This document shows positions 1 through 10,014 of a stretch of 64,000 nucleotides of DNA, one piece after another; the stretch's first letter is position 1, and each line of letters begins with the position of its first letter. This DNA is from Symbiodinium natans (taxonomy: Eukaryota > Sar > Dinophyceae > Suessiales > Symbiodiniaceae): NCBI GenBank assembly GCA_905221605.1, contig CAJNDS010002623.1, positions 121,001 to 185,000 of the forward strand, given 5' to 3'. Both the position numbers and the translations under genes were made by a program. The notes below the pieces were generated by a model. The model saw only the letters and a list, made by a program, of their open reading frames with translations, was not told the origin of the DNA and ran no database searches.

Positions 1-1240
1 GAGCTCTAAACCCTAAACCCTAAACCCTGAACCCTACACCCTAAACCATGACTTCCTAAACCATAAATCCTAAACCCTAATGTCAACCTAGTATTACTAA
101 AGCCCCTAATATTAAAGTACGCCAGGTGTCTCGGCCGCAATAATAAAGCCCTGGAAATAAAGTACGCCAGTCGGGGCATGGTTCCTGGAAATTCCTGCCT
201 GACAAAAAAACTTCAAATGATCGCTTCATGGTTTCATTAGGTTTAGGGTTCATGCCTTAGGTTTACTTGGGTTTTGTGGAGTCTTGTTGAATTAGGGTTA
301 AGGGTTTAGGGTTTAGGGTTAGGGTTAGGGTTTAGGGATAAGGGTATGGCCTGGTCTCTAAATCCGGGGGCCCCTGCAATTAAAGTCTTAGGGTTTAGGG
401 TTTTGGGTCTGGGGTTAGGGTTAAGGGTTTAGGGTTTAGGATTTAATTAGGCAAACATGAAGCGATCAGATTTCGAAGAGAAACCTGAAAACCAAACTCC
501 TCAGAAACTTGCTGATTTTTATTTGAGAGCCTTACTAAAGGATTGAAAAATCTTTCTGGCAAAGGGGGTAGCTTTGGAGGCCGGTGCCCTGGAAATAATC
601 CTGAAAGATTTGCCCCTCCGAAAAAAGTTCCTGGAAATTCCTGTCTGAAAAAAAAGCTTCAAATGATCGCTTCATGGTTTCATTAGGTTTAGGGTTCATG
701 CCTTAGGTTTACTTGGGTTTTGTGGAGTCTTGTTGAATTAGGGTTAAGGGTTTAGGGTTTAGGGTTAGGGTTTAGGGATAAGGGTATGGCCTGGTCTCTA
801 AATCCGGGGGCCCCTGCAATTAAAGTCTTAGGGTTTAGGGTTTTGGGTCTGGGGTTAGGGTTAAGGGTTTAGGGTTTAGGATTTAATTAGGAAAACATGA
901 AGCGATCAGATTTCGAAGAGAAACATGAAAACCAAACTCCTCAGAAACTTGCTGATTTTTATTTGAGAGCCTTACTAAAGGATTGAAAAAATCTTTCTGG
1001 CAAAGGGGGTAGCTTTGGAGGCCGGTGCCCTGGAAATAATCCTGAAGATTTGCCCCTCCGAATAAAGTTCCTGGAAATTCCTGCCTGAAAAAAACTTCAA
1101 ATGATCGCTTCATGGTTTCATTAGGTTTAGGGTTCATGCCTTAGGTTTACTTGGGTTTTGTGGAGTCTTATTGAATTAGGGTTAAGGGTTAAGGGTTTAG
1201 GGTTTAGGGTTAGGGTTCGGGTTTAGGGATCTGACCCTCT
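1..1240. repeat. 440-bp tandem repeat, two full copies and one partial
   Basis: Copies start at 181, 627 and 1067 with the same GTTCCTGGAAATTCCTG opening, then TTTAGGG-type tracts, a C-rich block and a closing block about 30 bp before the next copy. The third copy stops near 1230. The first 100 bases are degenerate CCCTAAA units. No gene is seen. Confidence 0.85.
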
Positions 1241-1910
1241 CTAATTCTCTCTAAGGAAAGGAATCCTGAGTGATTCTCTCTGATCCTCTCTAATTATTTC
1301 TAAGGAAAGGAATCCTTATTCAAAGGGGCCCCCCACTCTATTTGGGGGGGTTTGATTGAAGGGGGGGGGGAGGGGGGGGGGGGTTTATTATTACTAGGTC
1401 AACATTAAAGCCTAAGCGCCAAACCCAGAACCCTGCACCCTGAACCCTGAACCCTAAACCCTAAACCCCTGGAACTTCCAGGTTCAAAGCAGGGTTCAGG
1501 TGTCCCCCCTGCTGCCCCACACCTTCCTTAGTTGTCCAGTACCCTAAACCCTAAACCCTAAACCCGAAACCCTTTCGGATCATAAGGGGAATAGATTATC
1601 CCACAAAGGTTAAAGGTTACCTACTCTACTACTAGGCTTTAGAGCAGGAGGGTCTAGGGGGCGGCGTTTAGGGGTTTTCGGGCTTTCAGGGTTTTTAGAG
1701 GTTTTCTTGGGGGAAGGGGAGGGGGGGGGGGGAGGAGGCGGGGGGGCGTTAGGATTGTTTTGTCTTTTTTTTTTGTGGTTGTTGTGTGGTAATTAGGGTT
1801 GTTAGGGTTTGTATCGTTTTTTTCGGGTTTAGGGTTTGGGTTTTCGGGCTTTTAGGGAGTTTAGGATAAACCGGATGAGAGCATCAGGGTTTCGGGCTTC
1901 AGGCAGATAC
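1240..1910. other. Low-complexity spacer, no gene seen
   Basis: Contains G-runs at about 1352-1382 and 1716-1732, degenerate telomere units and a copy (about 1590-1640) of a short repeat that recurs at 5430-5490 and 5530-5588. This is where the missing pore exon of the channel would be expected. I did not find it on the minus strand. Confidence 0.5.
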
Positions 1911-1956
1911 CTGGGAATCCTGAGCGCAGTGCTTTTGCATGCGACACTCCTAGATC
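1911..1956 (-). CDS. Channel exon (tentative), pore turret
   Basis: 15 codons plus one base, DLGVSHAKALRSGFP. The acceptor is CTCGCAG and the donor GTATCT; the phase follows S5. Its length and place suit the turret before the pore helix, but there is no diagnostic motif. Confidence 0.4.
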
Positions 1957-3390
1957 CTGCGAGGGTTTAGAGTCTAGGGGTTTAGAGCTTAGGGCTGTAG
2001 GGCTTAGGGATTTAGGGGTTAGGTTGAAGGGATTTTGGAGACTTTGAGGTTGACCTAAAGGGTTTGGTTTTGGGTTTAGGGGATTACATGTAGATACTGT
2101 TAATTTCTGCTAGTTTAAGGTTTGCAATTTTTGGGCTTAGGACGCATGATTCTTCCGGCCTGAAGAGGGTGCCCCCGATGATCAAGAAGAACCTGAGACA
2201 TGAAGTCCAGGAGGAAGGGCTCGGCAGTACGGTTGCGGGCTCAGGTTTTCGGGAGAGATAGCCCTTAACCCTTAACCCTAAACCCTAAACCCTAAACCCT
2301 AAACCCTAAACCCTAAACCCTAAACCCTAAACCTGTTTGGTGGTGCAGGGCTTCCGGGTTTAGAACTTTGTCTACCAGGGTCGGGTACCACAGGAAATGC
2401 TTGCGTGGGCGGCAAAAGAACTACGTGGTTCCTGAAAGGGACCTATGGAACCAGGGTTTAGGGTATTTAGGGTTTAGGGTTTAGGGTTTAGGGTTTAGGG
2501 TTTAGGGCCTCTGGAGGGATTCCACAAACTCCCTACGAATGGAACCAGCAAGAGGACTTTCAGCAAGTCTGATCCACGCAATGAGGGGCCGCCTTCCTAT
2601 AACAACCATATACTTCCTACTTGCCCACTTTCAGAAGACCTTGTCATGGCAAGTTCGTTCAGATGGATACAGCTTTAGGGTTTAGGGTTTAGGGTAACCA
2701 GGCCCTAAACCCTAATCCCCAATCTCTAAACTGTAGACCCTGGGCTTCTGACACCAGGATGGCCAACGGCTGCACAGACGCGCCCAGGGAGTGGATCATC
2801 ACGGCCATCCTGTCTGAGAGACTCCGTATACTTTATCCTTCAACACAAGGAGGGGCCCCCTAGTTATAAGTAGAGATACAAGAGCCCTAAATTGGGTTAA
2901 AAGGATCCTAAATTAGGCTATAAGCCCCTTAACTACATTTAGTATAGTAAGGGGGCCCCTCCTTGTATACCTTATCCCTTCGACAGGGAATATGTCTCAA
3001 TGATGAGTAGTACGGATTCTTTTGGCTTTGTTTAAAGAGGATTCTTAATCAAGGGATAGTGCTTCTGATACTGCTTATTACGGGAGCGGGGGAGCGGGGC
3101 ACTACCCCCCCCCTTTTGCAAAGGACTAGCAAGTGAAGGCTTAGGGTTGGTGCAGTCAATATACGCTGCATATGTTCTGCGAGACTGGTCGCCAGGCTTT
3201 TGCTTAGACCAATGGACCGTGCAACTTCCGGAGAAGGCTGTGCACCCAAGCAGAAGAACAAGCAGTAATTGGCCTCGATTCACTACAAGGCTTACCTACT
3301 TTGTTCGGAGGCGGCAGGCTTCTTCTGTTTGTCTTCTGGGGAGAGCAGTCCGGCGCACCACCCAGAATGGCACATGCGGAAGACTGCTAG

Positions 3391-3425
<35 letters not shown>

Positions 3426-6400
3426 GCCCTACCCATACTCGCTACGCACCACCCAAAGCCCTGTATCCCATGTCCAGTAACCATACGATATTGAGGGTAC
3501 CCTTGTTGGGGTTGGTTACTTCAGAAGGGAACCCAGAAAGAGAAAAGGCAGACTGTCCAGCAACCATACTATACTGAGGGTATCCTTTTGGGGTTGGTTA
3601 CTTCAGAAGGGAAACCATACTATAATGAGGGTACCCTTTTTGGGCTGGCTACTTCAGGAGGGAACCTAGAAGCAAAAAAAAGGTGAAAAGGGTGATGCCG
3701 CAGCGTTCTGGTTAGAGAGTACAGCGATGAGCACACAGTCATGTCTTCAGCTACAAGGCTTTAAGGCTTATAGCGCTTCAGGGGTTCACAGGGCTTTTGG
3801 TTTAGGGTTGTAAACCCTAAACCCTAAACCCTAAACCCTAAACCCTAAACCCTAAACCTTAAACCCTCATCAGGGTCTGCAGTGGGAGGCACCCGGTAGA
3901 GTAGCGGCTGAGCCGGAAGATCCGGAAGATGCGGATGAGGCGGACCTTGGCGCATCTTCGCGATCAGAGATTGAGTTGGGACTTAGGGTTTAGGGTTTAG
4001 GGTTTAGGGTTTAGGGTTTGGGGTTTAGGGTTAGGGTTTAGGGTTTCTTGTGGGTTAGGGTTTGCTCGGGGGCAAGTACGGCTTGGAATTGGGTGCCGGG
4101 CTTTGGCTTAGCAGGGTTTAGCACCGCAGGGTTTTAGGTTTAATCCGTTATAATTGCTTTTCCCAAAGTGGTTTAGGGTTTCGAAGGCCTAGGGCTCCAG
4201 CCTACAAGCAGCAGCTCACAAGGGTATGGTTCAATCACCCATGCCAGCACTCAACACTGCTGAGGCCGCGGCAGACCGGAGCACCCTCAACGGCCCCTGA
4301 GGAGACAGAGCGAAGGGTTTGGGGCTTAGTATGTATAATGGGATTTGTTGGCTATCTGGGTGGGGTCTATATATGTATACAGGGTCCAGCAGCCAGCGTT
4401 AACAAATTGCAGCGTAATCGTTGTGAACCACAGCCCGAGCCACTACATGCTAGCGGTAGGTTCGTAGGCAAAACCCAGCTGCCAATAGAAATCTCAAACA
4501 AGGCTGAAACATTACGCCCCTCAACCCTAAACCCTAAACCCTCAACCCTAAATCCAAGTCAAAATTGTCACAGGCACCCCTGACCCCACATCGCGCTCTC
4601 TTCTCAAAACTCACTGCTGTTAAAAACACACGCCGTCTCAAGCGGTCTGCTTAGATGCAAGCCCCAAAAGCATTGGAGTTCAGGGTCTAGGGATTGGGGG
4701 TCATGGTTAAAAGCACTGGCGGTCCACAATCCCCCGAATATCAGGTCTATGCCGTCAGTCCTATCATCAAGTTCAGCTCGAGTTTAACCCTAAACCTCCA
4801 AAAACCCGAAGACCCTACAGAGCCCCAAATAGCCCTAAACCCTAAACCCTAAACCCTAAACCCTAAACCCTAAACCCTAAACCCTAAACCCTAAACCCTA
4901 AACCCCACGACATCTCGGCCCGCGGCCAGGAGCCCTTGCACCGACTGCGACAGGAGCTCCACGTAGAAGGGCAGTACGGCGACCACCTTAGCTTCAAGGA
5001 ATTCGGGTAAGAGGTTTTTTTGTGTTTAGGGTTTAATTAAAGCCCGGTGAGGCTTCGGCTCATAGGGACTCAGAGCTGAAGCCGGGATCGCATGCCCAGA
5101 GTTTCGTGAAATGTCCGACCCTTAGCCAACCTAAACCCTAAACCCTAAACCCTAAACCCTAAACCCTAAACCCTAAACGTTTTTCAACAGGTGGGGGGGT
5201 TTCCGAAAATAAGGGGGCCTGAATGCCTAATGTAGACCCACCGAATAGTAGGGTTCCCTCATGATATTAGGACCCCAAGAAAGGTATCCCTATGTTCAGG
5301 AACCCCCCCCAGGAGTACAAGTTGGGTTGAGGCTTTAGCAGAGGGCTGTTGGCACATCCGCCCAGGACCTCTTGAACTGCCTCTTGGTTGTCCAGTAACC
5401 TAGAGGAACTAAAGGTTCACCTTTGGGGGAATTCTTTATAGGGATTATACTACCCAAAAAAGGCTAAAGGATATCTACTCTACTACTAAGCTTATGTATA
5501 TAGGGATCCTTCATATGATCTAAGGCTAGTTTATAGGGATTCTACTGCCCAAAAAAGGTCAAAGGTTATCTACTCTACTACGAAGGCCTTCCAAAACAAA
5601 CACCCGGAAAAGCGTAGGGAGCGCACATCCAAGATGTTCATCGGCGTCCTGCAGTGCGGCAGTCTAGGCTGAGGCTTCAGGCCACTAGGTTGTGTGCGAT
5701 TCAGCTCCGGTATATTTGGGCCTAAACCCTAAACCCTAAACCCTAAACCCTAAACCCTAAACCCTCAACCCTCAACCCTCAACCCTAAACCCTAAACCCT
5801 AAACCCTAAACCCTAAACCCTGGGAGCTTCGGGCCGCAGGGCTTGTTTGCCTTGATTGCGAAGCACTTTCACCCCACTGCCACTTTATGGGCCATTCCGC
5901 TATCACGGCTGGAGATAACAGAACATAACTAGGTGTCGGTTTCAAGTCCCCAAAAATTATTCAGAATTAGGGCCCATACCAAAATTATTAAACAATAAGG
6001 GAAAACAACAATGGTGTCGATTTCAAGTCCCCAAAAATTATTCAGAATTAGGGCTCCATACTAAACAATGAGGGAAAGCAAACATTATCCCAAATCGACA
6101 CCTAGATTATGTCTGGTTGTCGGCGATGGGCCGCAACAGAACTTGCTCGTCGTAGGGAATGAGGGAATGATGAAACCCTAAACCCTAAAACCCCAAACCC
6201 CCAAACCCCCAAACCCCTAAACCCCTAAACCCCTAAACCCCTAAACCCCTAAACCTCTAAACCCCTAAACCCTAACCCCGAAACCCTAAACCCACTTCAT
6301 CCTTCGAAAGGGCCTCTGTAGGGCGATATGTCAGTTCACCTAATTGCCTTGCTCCCTTCTAAGAACCAGTACTTGGAGGATCTGGGCACTTCGTAAGTAG

Positions 6401-9400
6401 GGCTATAAGTACCTTCACTGGGCTTACAAGCATTTGTAACAATAGCTACCTTACGTAGAACCCCACTTACTAAGTCACCTGACCCTTTTAAAGAGGTCAA
6501 TACATAACCAGCTTGGACTTTGTGTGTACGCGGCCATCCTTGGCTCAGACCGCTCCGAACTCCAGAAGCACTGGGTTTAGGGTTTAGGGTTTAGGGTTTA
6601 GGGTCTAGGGTTTAGGGTTTAGGGTTGCAACGTAGGGGGGGTTTAGGGTTGAGGTTCACGGGGTCCAGTCAGAGTTTGGATGGTTTGGATAGTGTATGCT
6701 ACGTCTGCTTACGTAGGTATTCTCAAAAGCTTGGAAGTAGATGGGCTCCCTAACCCCTGAACCCTATCTACTAGTTGCCTAAGAACCCCCCAAAAAACAT
6801 CAAAAGCTCTTCCTGTTAAGGGTAACTTGCATTTGCTGCCCTAACCCTAAACCCTAAACCCAACATCCTAAAACCTAAGCCCTAAACCCTATAGTAGCGT
6901 GAATGAAGTGATGTAGGGTTTATATTTCTTGTACCCCCAAAAGGACACCCAGTATATACACTCACCAATATTGAAAAGGAACCTTATATACACTCACCAA
7001 AAACAGTAAAACAAACCCTGTTTCAGGTGGCAAGGTGCCTCAGGAATTGAAGACGTGTGGGGGCTCCAAAGGCATTGCACACCCAGAAGCGGAGCAAGTA
7101 CCTGGCGCCGGAGATGGGCTGAAGCCTCTTCCCGGAACACTACTAACCCTAGACCCTAAACCCTAAACCCTAAACCCTAAAACCTAAACCTCAAACCCTA
7201 AACCCTGAACCCTAAACCCCCAGTCCTACAAAAACCCAGGGCTCCTGGCTGTAGGAGCAGCCCTGGGAGTCTGCCGGGGTCTTCCAAGATAGGGTTTGGG
7301 CTTTGGGGTTTGGGGTTTGGGGTTTGGGGTTTAGGGTTTAGGGTTTAGGGTTTAGGGTTTAGGGTTTAGGGTTTAGGGTTTGAACAGGCTTGAGGGTTTG
7401 GGGCTTCGGGTTTAGGGTTTAGGGTGTGGGGGTGTAGGAGTTTGGGGTTTAGGGTTTAGGGTTGAGGGTTTAGGGCACAAGAACTGTGAGGATCCTTCAG
7501 GGGAGGGAAGCGAGGGGGTTCAAGTGAAGCCTCGAAAGCGGTCAGCGGGCATTTGAGGGTTTAGGGTTTAGGGTTTAGGGTTTAGGGTTTAGGGTTTAGG
7601 GTTTAGGGTTTAGGGTTTAGGGTTTAGGGATTGCTCGCCAGGTTTCGGGGTTCTTCCCATGTAAGTTGGGATGTTCCCCCTTCCACGAACAGTCCTTAAC
7701 AGGGATTCTATAGGGGGTACTACAATCCCTATGAAAAGACTATGATATAGGGGGGAACATCCCAACATATAAGCACTTGTGCAAACAAATGAAGCAGCTG
7801 CTGGCGCACTCGATTGTGAACACAGAGGTGCTGGCAATCTCCAGATAGTACCAGCCTGAACAAAGCAAAGTGCGGAGGAACTCCAGGAGCTTGCAACTGT
7901 TCCGCATAGCGTCTAAATCGCAACCTATGAGACCCAAGACCCCAGGCCACAGAACCCCTAAAAACTCCAAACAACCTTAAGAGCCCTGAAGTCCAGACCC
8001 AAAACCCGTCAACCCTATATCCGAAACACCCATCAACGGCCCCAACAGCCCAAAACCCCAAACCCTAACCCCCCTGCGCCACCCCCACCACCCTAAACCC
8101 TAAACCCTAAACCCGAAACCCGAAACCCGAAACCCGAAACCCTAAACCCTAAACCCTAACCCTGAACCCTGAACCCTGACTCCGGGCCTGACCAATCTGT
8201 GAGTTCCGGCTCGGCCTGGAGTGAGAGGAATACTTGGAGGTTCAGGGTCCTTAGTAACTCAGGGTTTAGGGTTTAGGGTTCAGGGTTTAGGGTTTAGGGT
8301 TTAGGGTTTAGGGTTTAGGGTTTAGGGTTTATTCCAGCTTGCGGGGTGTGGTGACTTGGCTTCGGGGTTTGGGGTTCGGGGTTTTGGCTTTCGGGTTCAG
8401 GGTTAGTGGTTTCGGGGTTTAGGGGTTTAGGGTTTAGGGTTTCGGGCTTAGGTTTCAGGGGTGTAGGACCACTCGCCCCCCCCCCCCCCCCCCTCTGCAG
8501 GTTTGGCGGCTTGAGCCGGAGGCTCTTCAATAGGAGTGGTAGGAGTGGTAGGGGTTTAGGGGCTTCGGGGGCTAGCCTATCATTGTGAGCTTCCCATTGT
8601 GAGCTTAAGGGCTCTGGTAACCAAATTATCGCGCCTTTCCGTGTCCTAGCAAAACGCAGCAGCCTAACCAGCGCTTCCTTCCTGTGCTTCCTTTGAGGGC
8701 TCCAGCAACCTAGTTATGAGGTCCCTGGAAGCGGAGGGTCCCAAATCCAAGGCGACGACATCCCTTGAATGTCTAGATACTGAACTCAGGATCTCACTGG
8801 AGTGATGGGTGCGGGCCTTCTAAGGGTTTAGGGTTCAAGGTTTAGAGTGAAGGGGTTAGGGTTTAGGGCCCAATCAACTACGATTCGGGCGGGGGGAAGG
8901 CTAAACCCTAAGCCCTACAAACCCCAAACCCAAACCCCAAACCCCAAACCCCAAACCCCAAACCCCAAACCCCAAACCCCAAACCCTAAACCCTAAACCC
9001 TAAACTGCAGGCACCTCTAGAACGAAGCTGGAGATGGACCCACAGATCACCACGAGGATGAAATACCTGGCGGGACGAGTACCCTTACTCATTCTTCGTG
9101 GGGGGAATGAGGGATTTAGGGTTTAGGGTTTAGGGTGAGGGGTTGAGGTACGCTGAATGACCCTGAATACAAGCCCGAAATGCCAAACCCTAAACTCTAC
9201 CCTAATACCTGAAATAGCCCATTTCAAGGGGAATAACAGGGGGAGGATGTCTCTAAACCCCAAAACCTGAAATAACCCATTGAAGGGGAATAACAGGAGG
9301 GGATGTATGGAAAAAGGCAACCCTTTTCTACAGCCCCAAACCCCAAACCCCAAACTGCAAACCCCAAACCCTAGACCCTAAACCCTACCAAGCCCTAAAC

Positions 9401-9933
9401 CCTACCAAGCTCTAAACTCCCTAAACCCTTAACCCTCGAACATTGTTCAAAGGCTTACGGGGCCAACCTACCTGCGGCAGGGTCTAGGGTTACGGCTTAG
9501 GGTTTAGGGTTTCGGGTTTAAAGTTTAGGATTTAGGGTTTACGGTTTAGGGTTTCGGGTTTATGGGTTGGGGTTTCGGGTTTAGGGTGATCCGCACACGA
9601 AGCTTAGGCACCTACTGCGAGGCTCGACGAAAGGCCTCGGACACCATTAGTTGCCAAAAAGCGGGGTGTGTATCCTGAGCCGTCCCCTCCAACCCCAGAC
9701 CCTCAACGGCCACGAACCAATCTGAAGAAAAAATAATAACAATAATAATCATAATGATAATAATAATAATGATAATGATAACAAAACATAAGAACAACAA
9801 CAATAATAATGATAATAATAAACAAATCCAACCGGAGATCAGCAGAAACTGGGCTTCCGAGCGAGAACACCTGCGCAGATGCACTATAGGACGGCCTGGG
9901 CTGCAGCCGAAAGGGCTGGTTCTGATTCAGGAA
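1911..9933 (-). CDS. Voltage-gated cation (probably K+) channel, partial, multi-exon gene
   Basis: Minus-strand gene assembled by eye. Exons, 5' to 3': 9933-9871 (tentative), 9674-9616, 9066-9015 (S1), 8772-8733 (tentative), 7855-7810 and 7101-7039 (S2), 5648-5627 and 4986-4909 (S3), 4296-4277 and 3955-3893 (S4), 2809-2753 (S4-S5 linker), 2192-2144 (S5), 1956-1911 (tentative). From S2 to S5 every junction keeps the frame. S4 reads LRVLRCAKVRLIRIFRIFR, then LSRYSTG, with a basic residue at about every third position: the voltage-sensor signature. S3 reads TPMNILD then VVAVLPFYVELL, as in Kv channels. The family forms tetrameric membrane channels opened by depolarisation. The pore loop (TVGYGD) and S6 were not found and should lie beyond the left edge or are lost; the N-terminus is also unresolved. 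Selectivity is inferred from S3-S5 only. Introns are built largely of telomere-type repeat. Most splice sites are GT-AG; the 7039 donor is GC. I am confident of the family, less so of the outer exons. Confidence 0.88.
2144..2192 (-). CDS. Channel exon, S5
   Basis: One base plus 16 codons, FFLIIGGTLFRPEESC. The acceptor is TCTCAG and the donor GTCCTA. V-FFLIIGGTLF fits S5 of Kv channels. This is the last confidently placed exon. Confidence 0.8.
2268..2334 (-). repeat. CCCTAAA array
   Basis: Nearly perfect run of the heptamer, C-strand orientation on plus. Lies inside the channel gene, between S5 and the S4-S5 linker exons. Confidence 0.95.
2455..2507 (+). repeat. TTTAGGG array
   Basis: About seven heptamer units, opposite orientation to the array at 2268. 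The 120-bp island between them is complex and open in several frames, with no family resemblance. Confidence 0.93.
2753..2809 (-). CDS. Channel exon, S4-S5 linker and start of S5
   Basis: 57 bases: one base, MAVMIHSLGASVQPLAIL, GT. The acceptor is AGACAG and the donor GTCAGA. The L-x-A-S-x-x-P-L-x-x-L stretch is the S4-S5 linker pattern. The GT|G codon gives Val into the next exon. An inverted-repeat element (2846-2965) is inserted just upstream in the intron. Confidence 0.88.
2846..2965. mobile_element. Palindromic inverted-repeat element, family A
   Basis: About 120 bp with termini CAAGGAGGGGCCCCCT and its complement. The interior carries AAGAGCCCTAAATTGGGTT and AGGATCCTAAATTAGG. Five relatives occur in the window. 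It is flanked by an imperfect 20-base direct repeat (2826-2845 and 2965-2985) that could be a diverged target duplication. Confidence 0.85.
3470..3672. repeat. Three tandem copies of the family G interior
   Basis: Units of about 70-80 bp, each with AACCATAC, GAGGGTACCCTT, GGTTGGTTACTTCAG and AAGGGAACC. They follow a run of 33 C at about 3391-3423. The run and this block are inside the channel gene's S4 to S4-S5 intron. Confidence 0.75.
3893..3955 (-). CDS. Channel exon, S4 voltage sensor
   Basis: 63 bases: one base, CAKVRLIRIFRIFRLSRYST, two bases. The acceptor is GCGAAG and the donor GTGCCT. K/R every third residue followed by LSRYSTG closely matches the Kv S4 end. It is bracketed by CCCTAAA (3812-3866) and TTTAGGG (3979-4050) arrays. 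Confidence 0.92.
4277..4296 (-). CDS. Channel micro-exon, start of S4
   Basis: 20 bases encoding GPLRVL plus CG of an Arg codon. The acceptor is CCTCAG and the donor GTCTGC. Joined to the next exon it gives LRVLRCAKVRLIRIF with regular basic spacing. Such a short exon is unusual; the support is the phase on both sides and the S4 periodicity. Confidence 0.7.
4833..4903 (-). repeat. CCCTAAA array
   Basis: About ten perfect heptamers immediately next to the S3 exon (4909-4986). Confidence 0.95.
4909..4986 (-). CDS. Channel exon, S3 and S3-S4 loop
   Basis: 26 codons, VVAVLPFYVELLSQSVQGLL then AAGRDV. The acceptor is GCTAAG and the donor GTGGGG. LPFYVELL is typical of Kv S3. It lies directly right of a perfect CCCTAAA array (4833-4903). 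The plus strand is also open here, but only the minus strand gives a recognisable family. Confidence 0.88.
5627..5648 (-). CDS. Channel micro-exon, start of S3
   Basis: A 22-base exon encoding TPMNILD. The acceptor is CTGCAG and the donor GAT/GTGCGC. The P-M-N-I-x-D block is the conserved entry to S3. The frame joins without gap to VVAVLPFY in the next exon. Confidence 0.82.
5724..5822 (-). repeat. CCCTAAA array
   Basis: About 14 units, three of them CCCTCAA variants. Channel intron. Confidence 0.95.
5923..6113. mobile_element. Inverted-repeat element with internal duplication
   Basis: Ends CATAACTAGGTGTCG and CGACACCTAGATTATG. Inside, a 49-base segment (GGTGTCGRTTTCAAGTCCCC and following) occurs at 5932 and again at 6013. 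Lies in the channel gene's S2-S3 intron. Confidence 0.75.
6372..6485. mobile_element. Inverted-repeat element, family E
   Basis: One end CTTGGAGGATCTGGGCACTT, the other ACTTACTAAGTCACCTGACCC. The same two ends recur at 10971-11091. Lies in the channel intron. Confidence 0.7.
7039..7101 (-). CDS. Channel exon, end of S2 and S2-S3 linker
   Basis: 63 bases: one base, YLLRFWVCNAFGAPTRLQFL, two bases. The acceptor is GCGCCAG and the donor is GC (CTGAG/GCACC). The split codon AG|G gives Arg before TPMNILD, as in the F-x-R-x-P-M-N-I-x-D block of Kv channels. The GC donor is forced by this frame. Confidence 0.82.
7554..7628 (+). repeat. TTTAGGG array
   Basis: About ten perfect units, followed within 40 bp by a family C element. 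Confidence 0.95.
7666..7765. mobile_element. Inverted-repeat element, family C
   Basis: 100 bp with termini TTGGGATGTTCCCCC and GGGGGAACATCCCAA. The interior has AGTCCTTAACAGGGATT. Lies in the intron 5' to the S2 micro-region of the channel gene. Confidence 0.85.
7810..7855 (-). CDS. Channel exon, first part of S2
   Basis: Encodes WYYLEIASTSVFTI plus GA, which with the first G of the next exon gives Glu. The result, IE...VFTIE-YLLRFWVC, matches the Kv S2 pattern including both conserved acidic positions. The acceptor is TTCAG and the donor GTGCGC. Confidence 0.78.
8733..8772 (-). CDS. Channel exon (tentative), S1-S2 loop
   Basis: 40 bases, TFKGCRRLGFGTL plus one base. The phase fits both S1 (ends in phase 0) and S2 (needs one base). 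It supplies the Thr expected right after the S1 Glu. The acceptor is TATCTAG; the donor would be GC (GCTTCC). A longer reading of the same island, with donor GTTGCT, is also open, so this exon is uncertain. Confidence 0.4.
8905..9005 (-). repeat. CCCCAAA to CCCTAAA array
   Basis: Starts with repeated CCCCAAA units and ends with canonical CCCTAAA, directly beside the S1 exon. It is one of several tracts with the T-to-C variant in a block. Confidence 0.92.
9015..9066 (-). CDS. Channel exon, transmembrane segment S1
   Basis: One base plus 17 codons: YFILVVICGSISSFVLE. This has the Kv S1 pattern, ending in F-x-L-E where family members continue with Thr. The acceptor is CGCCAG and the donor GAG/GTGCCT. 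It is flanked on the left by a CCCCAAA/CCCTAAA array (8905-9005) and on the right by TTTAGGG units at 9115-9135. Confidence 0.8.
9616..9674 (-). CDS. Channel exon, segment just before S1
   Basis: Encodes DTHPAFWQLMVSEAFRRAS plus two bases that complete a Gln with the next exon. The acceptor is GGCTCAG and the donor GTAGGT. The W-x-L-M...S-x-A pattern leading straight into a hydrophobic S1 resembles the pre-S1 stretch of Kv channels. The phase matches the S1 exon. Confidence 0.65.
9871..9933 (-). CDS. Channel exon (tentative), N-terminal cytosolic part
   Basis: 21 codons in phase 0, from FLNQNQPFRLQ to SYSASAQ. The acceptor would be TTAAG and the donor CAG/GTGTTC. It sits just upstream of the pre-S1 exon and joins it in frame, but no family motif confirms it. 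An alternative acceptor is the CTGCAG at 9901-9906. Confidence 0.4.
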
Positions 9934-9944
9934 CTTAAGCTTGG

Positions 9945-10014
9945 GTTTAGGGTTTAGGGTTTAGGGTTTAGGGTTTAGGGTTTAGGGTTTAGGGTTTAGG
10001 GTTTAGGGTTTAGG
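9945..10014 (+). repeat. TTTAGGG array, left of the retroposed fragment
   Basis: Ten perfect units running straight into a T12 tract. Confidence 0.95.

Noticed and set aside
1-100. True chromosome end at the left edge
   Set aside because: Units are degenerate and complex repeat follows at once. The same arrays occur throughout, so this is not evidence of a terminus.
883-1137. 84-codon minus frame in the 440-bp repeat
   Set aside because: Lies in tandem repeat with telomere units and has no protein-like features.
7230-7280. Minus-strand island reading TPADSQGCSYSQEPWVF, at first placed as the S1-S2 loop
   Set aside because: Its position falls between the two S2 exons, which join directly in frame (GA|G). 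It cannot be the loop, and shows that an open island with AG and GT neighbours is not proof of an exon.
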